From contig SUVV01000007.1 of NCBI GenBank assembly GCA_015061805.1, positions 55,678 through 119,677 of the forward strand: a stretch of 64,000 nt of DNA, written 5' to 3'. Source of the stretch: Lentisphaerota bacterium. GTDB taxonomy: Bacteria > Verrucomicrobiota > Lentisphaeria > Victivallales > Victivallaceae. Below, piece by piece: positions 44,121-50,930 of this stretch. The notes beneath the pieces are model-generated. The model did not search any database. It was not told where the DNA came from and was given only the letters and a program-made list of their open reading frames with translations. The position numbers and the translations under genes were made by a program. Numbering within the stretch: the first letter of the stretch is position 1; each line of letters opens with the position of its first letter.

Positions 44121-45026
44121 TTATGACGGCCTTCCGGCGTCCCCGGAGTTGATGATAAACTTGTAAAAAGAATCTTCTGCAACATGATCAAAAGACTTTT
44201 TATAGGTCAGTTTATGGATCGATGTCAGTTGCTTTATCTCGTTGAAAACTGCTTCATCGTAAGCGTCAAACAGTCTGGTCTGCAATATTCCGGCATCTTC
44301 GGCACTGTAAAAGGGGATTTTTGCCCACGCCGTTTTCAATTCATCATTGGCACCGGCGAGCATAGTTGCGATGTGTTCAAAGATAAAATAGTTAACGAGG
44401 TAATCATTTTCCTGCCAGTAGTTTTCGATCGAACGCCTGATTGCTTCCAGTAAAAGCGCGTTGGATTTTGAACGGATAAAGAAACAGGACATGATATTTT
44501 CGGCAGGATCGGTTGCAATATCTTTCTGCATGACCATGAATTCGGCATCAAGAATATCATCATTCAGACGGTCGGTAAGGAAAATCGTCGAATCGATCCA
44601 TAATCCGCCATATTCCCGGAGCAGATACAATCGCAGTACATCGCTGAAAATGGCAATCGGGATCTTGCCCTTTGCCAGAAGATCATAATACTTTTCCGGC
44701 AGAGTGACATATTCACCGATGGTGTCGAAAGAGAGGATTCTCACCTCCCAGTCCGGGTGGAATTTTTTCACACTTTCAAAACATTTCTGAATGAGCAGCG
44801 GGGCATTTTCCACCCCCTGATGCCAGTATTGCCAGATAACCTTGCAGTCCCGCGATGTTTCACCGGCGATTTGGGCGGGATCGATCGCAGAAACCGCCGC
44901 ATCGACATATTTGCGGACATGTTTTTTCGCCCAGCGCGCCTTGAGAATTTTCCGTTTTTTACGGTCAAAAACAAAAATCTCGGTCAGCAGTTTGAAAACC
45001 GTATTTTTGATCTTCAAAAAACTCAT
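44121..45026 (-). CDS. Capsular polysaccharide synthesis-type glycosyltransferase (GT32-like)
   Basis: A 301-residue protein. VIWQYWHQGVENAPLLIQKCFES (about 64-86) and IFSDVLRLYLLREYGGLWIDSTIFL (about 126-150) match the capsular polysaccharide synthesis (PF05704) group related to GT32 transferases. The acidic motif is IDSTI instead of DxD. It likely adds a hexose using a nucleotide sugar. It starts seven bases after the GT8 gene stop. Confidence 0.82.
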   Translation of the reverse strand: MSFLKIKNTVFKLLTEIFVFDRKKRKILKARWAKKHVRKYVDAAVSAIDPAQIAGETSRDCKVIWQYWHQGVENAPLLIQKCFESVKKFHPDWEVRILSFDTIGEYVTLPEKYYDLLAKGKIPIAIFSDVLRLYLLREYGGLWIDSTIFLTDRLNDDILDAEFMVMQKDIATDPAENIMSCFFIRSKSNALLLEAIRRSIENYWQENDYLVNYFIFEHIATMLAGANDELKTAWAKIPFYSAEDAGILQTRLFDAYDEAVFNEIKQLTSIHKLTYKKSFDHVAEDSFYKFIINSGDAGRPS

Positions 45027-45033
45027 TTATATC

Positions 45034-45930
45034 CTACCGTTTGTTGAATAATTTTTTCCGCAGATCCCGGAGCGTATACTTTTTCAATCCCCGGGGCAAT
45101 GCATCCATATATGCCTGATAATCCGGATAGGGATTTTTCATCCGCCACGGCTTGCCCATCCGTCCGGCATAGTGGATCATAATGGTATTGGCTTTGGCAT
45201 CGAGCAGTTCGGCGTCGGAGAAAACACCTTTCAAAAAGGCGTATTCCTCGGCGCGGGTGATATCATCGTTGTACATCACACTCTGGAATGTTCCATAGTG
45301 GAACGGCAGCGGCAGAAAACGGTCACAAGCGATATTCATGGTATCAAGATCGAACATATTCAAGCGCTTGCCGATGGTGCGGATGGTGGACTTGAATTTG
45401 TCAACCGTTCCCTCGCGGCGCATCAGAGCACTGTTCATCACCAGAAAACTGGAAATGTAGATCTTATCGTTGCTGTTTTCCGGGAAATATTTGTGACAGA
45501 TCATCGTTTCCGGATTATTGATCTCCACCGGGACTGCCGCCATTTCATAACCGGCCAGATCCATGTTGTAGACTTCAGAGAGGTCGCCTTTGAACAGCAC
45601 ATCAACGTCAGAATAGATCACCTTGTCATATTCCGGCATGATCTCCGGGATCAGCAAACGGTAATAGACCAGCTCCGTCCAGGATTTGTTATTGTGCGGC
45701 GCTCCGGCAAAAATCGCAGGATCGATGTAGTGAAACGCGATCTGGTGGCGGCTTCCGGCTGCGATCGCAGAGATATTTTTCTGATTTTCCAGCGACAGAT
45801 CACTGTGAAAGACCCGGATGTCGTAAACCGTGGAATCTTTGGCACAATCCAGCAGACTCTTGATTGCGACCGAACTTCCGAGAACGATTCTCGAATCAAA
45901 ACAAAATACGACCGGTATCACATCAGCCAT
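45034..45930 (-). CDS. Family 8 glycosyltransferase
   Basis: A 298-residue protein. VVFCFDSRIVLGSSVAIKSLL (about 7-27), YYRLLIPEIMPEYDKVIYSDVDVLFKGDL in parts (DxD within SDVDVLF, about 107-113) and HYAGRMGKPW near the end are the GT8 signatures (LgtC/glycogenin type). It transfers galactose or glucose from UDP-sugar with retention. It overlaps the upstream glycosyltransferase gene by eight bases. Confidence 0.92.
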   Translation of the reverse strand: MADVIPVVFCFDSRIVLGSSVAIKSLLDCAKDSTVYDIRVFHSDLSLENQKNISAIAAGSRHQIAFHYIDPAIFAGAPHNNKSWTELVYYRLLIPEIMPEYDKVIYSDVDVLFKGDLSEVYNMDLAGYEMAAVPVEINNPETMICHKYFPENSNDKIYISSFLVMNSALMRREGTVDKFKSTIRTIGKRLNMFDLDTMNIACDRFLPLPFHYGTFQSVMYNDDITRAEEYAFLKGVFSDAELLDAKANTIMIHYAGRMGKPWRMKNPYPDYQAYMDALPRGLKKYTLRDLRKKLFNKR

Positions 45931-47014
45931 TTATTACCCCCTGCAAATTATTCAACGAATCCAAATATAACTCATCCACATATTTTTTCAAGTCAGCCTG
46001 CATAAGAGCATACTCTTCCGGGCTCAGATCGATCGCCCGTTTCAAAGCATCGGCGTAATCTCCGACCTGATCGTAGATGATCGAATTTGTTTCGCTGAAC
46101 CCATTGAGTCCGGCGAAACTTTTGATAATGATGCAGGGCAGCAGAAATCCGTATACCAACTGGAAATTACCGCTGGTACCGACCGTGTTGTAGCGTTGAT
46201 GCAGTTCATTTTTGTCATCGTAAGCCGTAAGCATGAAGTCGGCTTTTTCCAACTCTTCATACATCCGGTCAAAGGAAAGCCTGCCTTTGATATCAAAGAA
46301 GCGGCGCAATTCCGCCGGCAGATCCTTAAGTTCGCCCTTGCCGATGACTGTGACTTTGAAGTTTTCCACGCCGCTTCCGTGCAGTTTTTTCACCGCATCG
46401 ATGATCATGGTACTGTTTTTGCGCTTGGGATTGATCGCGCCGACGGTGACAAAGTTGACCGTATCCGGATTTTTCCCGGTTATCCTTACATCGCCGAACC
46501 GGTGAGGATTGACCACCACGCTCCGGGCATCTTTGTAATTCAGTTTGCGTAAAGTTATGACTTTTTCATCCCAGCGGTTTTCATCGATCGCGATTTTTGC
46601 ATCGTGTTCAACGAAAAAGATTTTGTTCCGGTCGGCATGCGGAGAAAAATGGGTATACGCTTCAGCAAGGTCGGTATCTTTACACAACTTTCCGACGGTG
46701 GTCACGAGCACACCTTTAACTTTACTCAAATCATTTTTCCGGAAAAATTTCCGGATGTTGCCTTTGGACATACAGTTAAAGGTGATATTTTCATTGCTGA
46801 AACGTTCAAAGAGTCCCTCATCATATCGGGCGGTATTCAAAAGGACTGACACATGATAACCTGACTCAAGCAGATATGCGGCAAAACCGGGTACGACTTC
46901 GGCATGGGATTTACTGCACGGTTCCCAGATGATGAAGGTGTTTTCCCGGATTTCCGGAGCCTTGACACCGAAACTCCTGAAGAAACGTTTGATTTTTTTC
47001 CACAACTCTTTCAT
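45923..47014 (-). CDS. GT-B fold glycosyltransferase (family 4-like)
   Basis: A 363-residue protein. The C-terminal half has the donor-binding features of family 1/4 enzymes: NFVTVGAINPKRKNSTMIIDAVKKL, FKVTVIGKGE, GRLSFDRMYEELEKADFML. The family 4 EX7E-like region is changed (TSGNFQLVYGFLLPCII). The N-terminal half has SHAEVVPGFAAYLLESGYHVSVLL, typical of acceptor domains. It is the first gene of the minus-strand glycosyltransferase unit. Confidence 0.78.
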   Translation of the reverse strand: MKELWKKIKRFFRSFGVKAPEIRENTFIIWEPCSKSHAEVVPGFAAYLLESGYHVSVLLNTARYDEGLFERFSNENITFNCMSKGNIRKFFRKNDLSKVKGVLVTTVGKLCKDTDLAEAYTHFSPHADRNKIFFVEHDAKIAIDENRWDEKVITLRKLNYKDARSVVVNPHRFGDVRITGKNPDTVNFVTVGAINPKRKNSTMIIDAVKKLHGSGVENFKVTVIGKGELKDLPAELRRFFDIKGRLSFDRMYEELEKADFMLTAYDDKNELHQRYNTVGTSGNFQLVYGFLLPCIIIKSFAGLNGFSETNSIIYDQVGDYADALKRAIDLSPEEYALMQADLKKYVDELYLDSLNNLQGVING

Positions 47015-47119
47015 AACAAATCACAATTCGTTTGTTTTCATTTATTTTGCAGCACCTGCGGTTCCGGCATCATCCGGCGCCGGGGATATACCGCAGACAG
47101 AAAATTCTGCAATCGCAAT

Positions 47120-47148
47120 AATTTACCGTTTCAACCGCACTTTGTCAA
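47120..47148 (-). promoter_or_regulatory. Promoter of the minus-strand glycosyltransferase unit
   Basis: On the minus strand: TTGACA (47148-47143), 17 bases, TAAATT (47125-47120). It is divergent from the promoter at 47212. Confidence 0.55.
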
Positions 47149-47211
47149 CTGTTTTATAACAAAATATCACAGATATCTGCGGGATTTTACTCAAAGAAAA
47201 GATGTTTCAAT

Positions 47212-47240
47212 TTGAAAAATCCCCTTTCCTGAAATATATT
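47212..47240 (+). promoter_or_regulatory. Promoter of the plus-strand GT2/EamA unit
   Basis: TTGAAA (47212-47217), 17 bases, TATATT (47235-47240). It lies inside an apparent N-terminal extension of the GT2 reading frame and so supports the start at 47283. Confidence 0.6.
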
Positions 47241-47282
47241 ACGAAATTGCAATATGTTAAAATTCGATCTGTGGTGAATAAG

Positions 47283-48080
47283 ATGTTGGAAATTTCAGTA
47301 GTGATCCCGGTATACAATGCTAAAAAGCATGTAAAACGGCTCTTGAAAAGTTTGAATAAAAATTTTGACTTCCATTCCGGCGAAGTCATTCTGGTCGATG
47401 ACTGTTCCAAAGCGGACACCGCTGAAATGCTGGATGACTTCGTCAAAGAGTATCCGCATTACAAATTGATCCGCAATCAGGAAAACAAAGGTTTCCCCGG
47501 CAGCTGCAACTGCGGTATCGCCGCATCCGCCGGCAAGATCGTGATACTGCTGAATTCCGACACTCTGATCCCGGCTGATTTCTGCAAATATGTCACTAAA
47601 TGCTTTGAATCCGACCCGGCGATCGGTGTAGCTTCCCCCTTGAGCAGCCGTTCCTGCGCCTACTGGTTCAAGAAACCGTGGTTCGTTTCACTCGACCGGA
47701 TGAATGAAAAAATCCGCGACAAACATGAATGCACCTACCCGCAGATCCCCTCTGCCGAGGGTTTCTGCTACTGCATCCGCCGGGAGGTCATCGAACAGCA
47801 GGGCGGCTTGGATGAAATCTACGGCCGCGGTTACCATGAAGAGATCGATTTCGCATTCCGGGCGAATACCAACGGATGGAAAAATGTCCTCATCGACGAT
47901 CTCTATGTCGTCCACAACCATCACACTTCATTCGGCAAAAAGACTAAAACAGAGCAGTTGCGCCGCAATGACCCCATCTTCAAAGAACGCTGGGACGGTT
48001 TTCTGGAAAAATTCATCGAAGAACACCAACTGGTCGATCCGATGCCCAAAATCAAAGCCGATGTTTTCAACAAAAAATAA
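47283..48080 (+). CDS. Family 2 glycosyltransferase (rhamnosyltransferase-like)
   Basis: 265 residues from the ATG at 47283, since a promoter sits just upstream. MLEISVVIPVYNAKKHVKRLL is the GT2 N-terminus. VDDCSKADT and ILLNSDTLIP supply the nucleotide- and metal-binding acidic residues (NSD in place of DxD), and GFCYCIRREV...GYHEEIDFAFRANTNGW is the acceptor-side motif seen in rhamnosyltransferase-type GT2. It forms a two-gene unit with an EamA transporter, divergent from the four-gene transferase unit. Confidence 0.9.
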   Translation: MLEISVVIPVYNAKKHVKRLLKSLNKNFDFHSGEVILVDDCSKADTAEMLDDFVKEYPHYKLIRNQENKGFPGSCNCGIAASAGKIVILLNSDTLIPADFCKYVTKCFESDPAIGVASPLSSRSCAYWFKKPWFVSLDRMNEKIRDKHECTYPQIPSAEGFCYCIRREVIEQQGGLDEIYGRGYHEEIDFAFRANTNGWKNVLIDDLYVVHNHHTSFGKKTKTEQLRRNDPIFKERWDGFLEKFIEEHQLVDPMPKIKADVFNKK

Positions 48081-48117
48081 AATTTCAAATAAATTTTCAA
48101 CGGGAATCAAACTGAAT

Positions 48118-48981
48118 ATGAAAAAATCCGGATTACTGGCAACCGCACTGCTTCTGCTGACTGCGGTAATTTGGGGCTTGTCCTACTCTGCTCAGGCAGA
48201 TGCAATGAACACCATGCAGCCGCTGTTCTTTGTATTTCTGCGTTATCTGATCGGCAGTGTGATGCTGCTGCCGGCGATATTCTATTTCAAAAAGCGCCCC
48301 GATAAGAAATTGATCTCCGGCGGCATCATCTGCGGTATCTGTCTGGCAGGCGGCGAAATTCTGCAGCAGTTCGGGCTGCTCCATACTACCGCCGGTAAAG
48401 CCGGATTTCTGACCGCACTCTACGTCATCATGATCCCGGTCATCGGCGTTTTCATCAAACGGAAATCCAACTGGCGTATCTGGATTGCTTCAGTGCTTTC
48501 TGTTATCGGAACCTGCCTGCTTTGCGCCGATGGCACATTGAGCACCATCGGCAACACCGGAGACTTTCTCATGCTGCTCTGTGCGCTGTTTTTTGCGTTT
48601 CAATTCATTGCTATTGCGAAATTTGCTCCGGAGGCCGATTCTCTGCAACTGGCAGCCGTCCAGTTTTTCACGGTTGCGGTCATCTCCGGCATCGCCGCTC
48701 TGCTAACTGGCGAAAGCTGTTCCTGGCAAAGCATCACCGCCACCGCAAAACCTCTGCTGTATTGCGGTATGATCGCCATCGGTTTTGCCTGCACCGTACA
48801 GGTCGTTGCCCAGAAATATGTGCATCCGGCGACCGCTTCCATCGTTTTGAGCACCGCTTCGGTCTTTGCAGTCATCTGGGGCTGGTGGCTGCGGAATGAA
48901 CGTTATTCGATCCAGAACCTCATCGGCTGTGCCATAATCTTTGCCGCGGTCATCCTGGTGCAGAGCAAAAGCGATTCCTGA
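48118..48981 (+). CDS. EamA/DMT-type membrane transporter
   Basis: 287 residues from the ATG at 48118; the open frame upstream lies in another frame of the GT2 gene. Ten membrane helices form two EamA repeats: first LLLLTAVIWGLSYSAQADAM to about 130, second from NTGDFLMLLCALFFAFQFIAIAKF to the end, each closing with Gly/Pro-rich half helices (PATASIVLSTASVFAVIWGWW). Such proteins export metabolites or flip small lipid-linked molecules. Given its neighbours, a role moving an intermediate of surface glycan synthesis is possible but not shown. Confidence 0.87.
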   Translation: MKKSGLLATALLLLTAVIWGLSYSAQADAMNTMQPLFFVFLRYLIGSVMLLPAIFYFKKRPDKKLISGGIICGICLAGGEILQQFGLLHTTAGKAGFLTALYVIMIPVIGVFIKRKSNWRIWIASVLSVIGTCLLCADGTLSTIGNTGDFLMLLCALFFAFQFIAIAKFAPEADSLQLAAVQFFTVAVISGIAALLTGESCSWQSITATAKPLLYCGMIAIGFACTVQVVAQKYVHPATASIVLSTASVFAVIWGWWLRNERYSIQNLIGCAIIFAAVILVQSKSDS

Positions 48982-49097
48982 GGATCGGGAGCAGGCAAGC
49001 CGCACGGCATTACGGACCATGTGGTCGTCCACCCCCGAAAGCCGCTCAAATTTACTGCACGATGGAACTGTTTTACAAAAAAATTTGCGGTTGCGGC

Positions 49098-49126
49098 TTG
49101 AAAAATCATTGAACCGGGTGTATATT
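49098..49126 (+). promoter_or_regulatory. Promoter of rpmE
   Basis: TTGAAA (49098-49103), 17 bases, TATATT (49121-49126). A second TTGACA (49133-49138) with a TTTTAT-like -10 follows. Confidence 0.65.
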
Positions 49127-49182
49127 TGCAAATTGACAAATGATTATTTGAATATTTTTATAAAACCTTTAAGGAGTAAACA

Positions 49183-49389
49183 ATGAAAAAGGATATCCAT
49201 CCCGCTTACGGTGATGCCATCGTTTCCTGCGCTTGCGGCGAAGTCTGGCACATCAAGTCCACCCGTCCCGAATACAAAGTCGGTATCTGCGCCAAGTGCC
49301 ACCCCTTCTTCACCGGCAAACAGAAATTTGTTGACACCGCCGGTCGTATCGACAAATTCAACCGCCGCTACAAAAAAGCTGCTCAGTAA
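49183..49389 (+). CDS. rpmE: 50S ribosomal protein L31
   Basis: 68 residues starting [20 protein letters not shown] (16-19) and CAKC provide the four zinc ligands of the Cys-containing (C+) form; [24 protein letters not shown] is the conserved C-terminal part. AAGGAG precedes the start by seven bases. A terminator follows at once, so it is probably transcribed alone most of the time. Confidence 0.97.
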   Translation: MKKDIHPAYGDAIVSCACGEVWHIKSTRPEYKVGICAKCHPFFTGKQKFVDTAGRIDKFNRRYKKAAQ

Positions 49390-49403
49390 TTCAGTCGAAT
49401 TCA

Positions 49404-49440
49404 AAAAGCCTTGCCTCCAACGGCAAGGCTTTTATTTATT
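49404..49440 (+). terminator. Rho-independent terminator after rpmE
   Basis: AAAAGCCTTGCC (49404-49415) pairs with GGCAAGGCTTTT (49422-49433), loop TCCAAC, then TATTTATT. It ends only 15 bases before the prfA start. Confidence 0.9.
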
Positions 49441-49455
49441 ACGGCACATAACTTT

Positions 49456-50541
49456 ATGACTCCGGCTGATATCGAAAACCATATTCTCAAACTGAAATCT
49501 CGCGGAAAAGAGTTGGAAACAGCTCTTTCGGCGCCTGATGTCTATTCTGATCTGACCAACTTCCGCCGGATGAGTCAGGAGTTGAGCAAACTGGATTCCC
49601 TTTTCACCGATTTCGACCGCTGGCAGAGTTCTCTGCAGCAGCTTGACGAAAATCAGGAGATGCTCTCCGGGGAAAATGATCCCGAAATGAGAGAACTTCT
49701 GGAAAATGAGATCTCTGAACTCAATACCGCCTGTGCCGAATTGGAAAAATCTGTCCAACTTTCATTGCTTCCTCCCGACCCCAACGATGCCAAAAATATC
49801 ATCGTTGAAATCAAACCTGCCGCAGGTGGCGATGAAGCCGCTCTCTTTGCCGGAGATCTCTTCCGCGCCTATATGCACTACGCCGAAAAACAGGGGTGGA
49901 AACTGGAACTGCTCGATGAAAGTCCCACCGATCTCGGCGGTATCAAAGATGTATCGTTTTCGCTTTCCGGTAATGAAGTGTTCAGCCGGATGAAGTATGA
50001 ATCCGGAGTCCACCGGGTTCAGCGGGTCCCCGCCACCGAAGCCGCCGGCAGGATCCACACCTCAACCATCACGGTCGCCGTCATGCCGGAAGCCGAAGAG
50101 GTCGAACTCGATATCAAGCCGGATGAGTTGCGCTTCGATGTCTTCCGTTCCAGCGGTCCCGGCGGACAGTGCGTCAACACCACCGACTCGGCGGTTCGGG
50201 TGACTCACATCCCGACCGGGCTTTCCGTAGCCAGTCAGCAGGAGAAATCCCAGCACCGCAACAAAGAGATCGCCCTGCGCATCCTCTACGCCCGGCTGCT
50301 GGAACGCAAGCAGGAAGAAGAAGCCAAAAAACAGGCGGCAAACAAACGTTCCCAAGTCGGCACCGGCGACCGCAGTGAACGCATCCGCACCTACAATTAT
50401 CCCCAAAACCGGGTCACCGACCACCGCTTCAACGTATCGACCTTTGATCTGCCGAAGTTGATGGAGGGTGACTTTGACCTTATTCTCGCACCCATCATCC
50501 AGATAAACTGCGAACGCCAGCTCGAAGAATTGCGCGGCTGA
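49456..50541 (+). CDS. prfA: Peptide chain release factor 1
   Basis: 361 residues from the ATG at 49456; an in-frame codon 15 residues earlier falls inside the rpmE terminator. SSGPGGQCVNTTDSAVR contains the GGQ peptidyl-tRNA hydrolysis motif, and PAT in RVPATEAAGR is the RF1 tripeptide anticodon (RF2 has SPF), so it reads UAA and UAG. No prmC follows; the next feature is the large hairpin/repeat region. There is no clear ribosome binding site, and transcription may rely on readthrough of the rpmE terminator. Confidence 0.95.
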   Translation: MTPADIENHILKLKSRGKELETALSAPDVYSDLTNFRRMSQELSKLDSLFTDFDRWQSSLQQLDENQEMLSGENDPEMRELLENEISELNTACAELEKSVQLSLLPPDPNDAKNIIVEIKPAAGGDEAALFAGDLFRAYMHYAEKQGWKLELLDESPTDLGGIKDVSFSLSGNEVFSRMKYESGVHRVQRVPATEAAGRIHTSTITVAVMPEAEEVELDIKPDELRFDVFRSSGPGGQCVNTTDSAVRVTHIPTGLSVASQQEKSQHRNKEIALRILYARLLERKQEEEAKKQAANKRSQVGTGDRSERIRTYNYPQNRVTDHRFNVSTFDLPKLMEGDFDLILAPIIQINCERQLEELRG

Positions 50542-50545
50542 TTTT

Positions 50546-50601
50546 TTTGGGGAAGGGAAAAACTTCTTTTCATGAGAAAAGAGGTTTTTCCCTTCCCCAA
50601 A
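50546..50601. terminator. 26-bp hairpin between convergent genes, sister of 18013-18070
   Basis: TTTGGGGAAGGGAAAAAC plus TTCTTTTC pairs with its complement across loop ATGA; one A-to-G change leaves a G-U wobble. It starts five bases after the prfA stop. Confidence 0.75.
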
Positions 50602-50910
50602 CCCCATCCCTTTTCAAGAAAAGCAAGGTGTGTTTTGCTCCCGTTGGTCGCAAAACGGGAAATATAAAATATCATATCATTACTCACGAAGTGAGCGCTT
50701 CACGTTTGCCGCAGGCAAACGCTTCACATTGCGGAGCAATGCTTCACGACGGATGAAATCCGTCTCTTCACATCCATTGCCCCCATCCTTTTTCAAGAAA
50801 AGCAAGGTGTGTTTTGCTCCCGTTGGTTGCAAAACTATCACAAAAAAAACAGATGGGGATAATAAGAGATTTTTTCTTACCAAACCCCATCCATTTTCAG
50901 GGAAAGCAGG
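50602..50910. repeat. Array of small triloop hairpins, copy 2
   Basis: The 389-base gap 50542-50930 holds the large hairpin and this array; no gene is visible. A CCCCATCC...TTTTGCTCCC...GCAAAACGGG block is followed by CTCAC-GAA-GTGAG (50683-50695), GTTTGCC-GCA-GGCAAAC (50704-50720), ATTGC-GGA-GCAAT (50728-50740) and GACGGAT-GAA-ATCCGTC (50748-50764), joined by GCTTCAC. Partial copies of the first block recur at about 50780-50835 and 50884-50900. Confidence 0.85.
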
Positions 50911-50930
50911 AGGTTCCTGCTCAAAGTATA

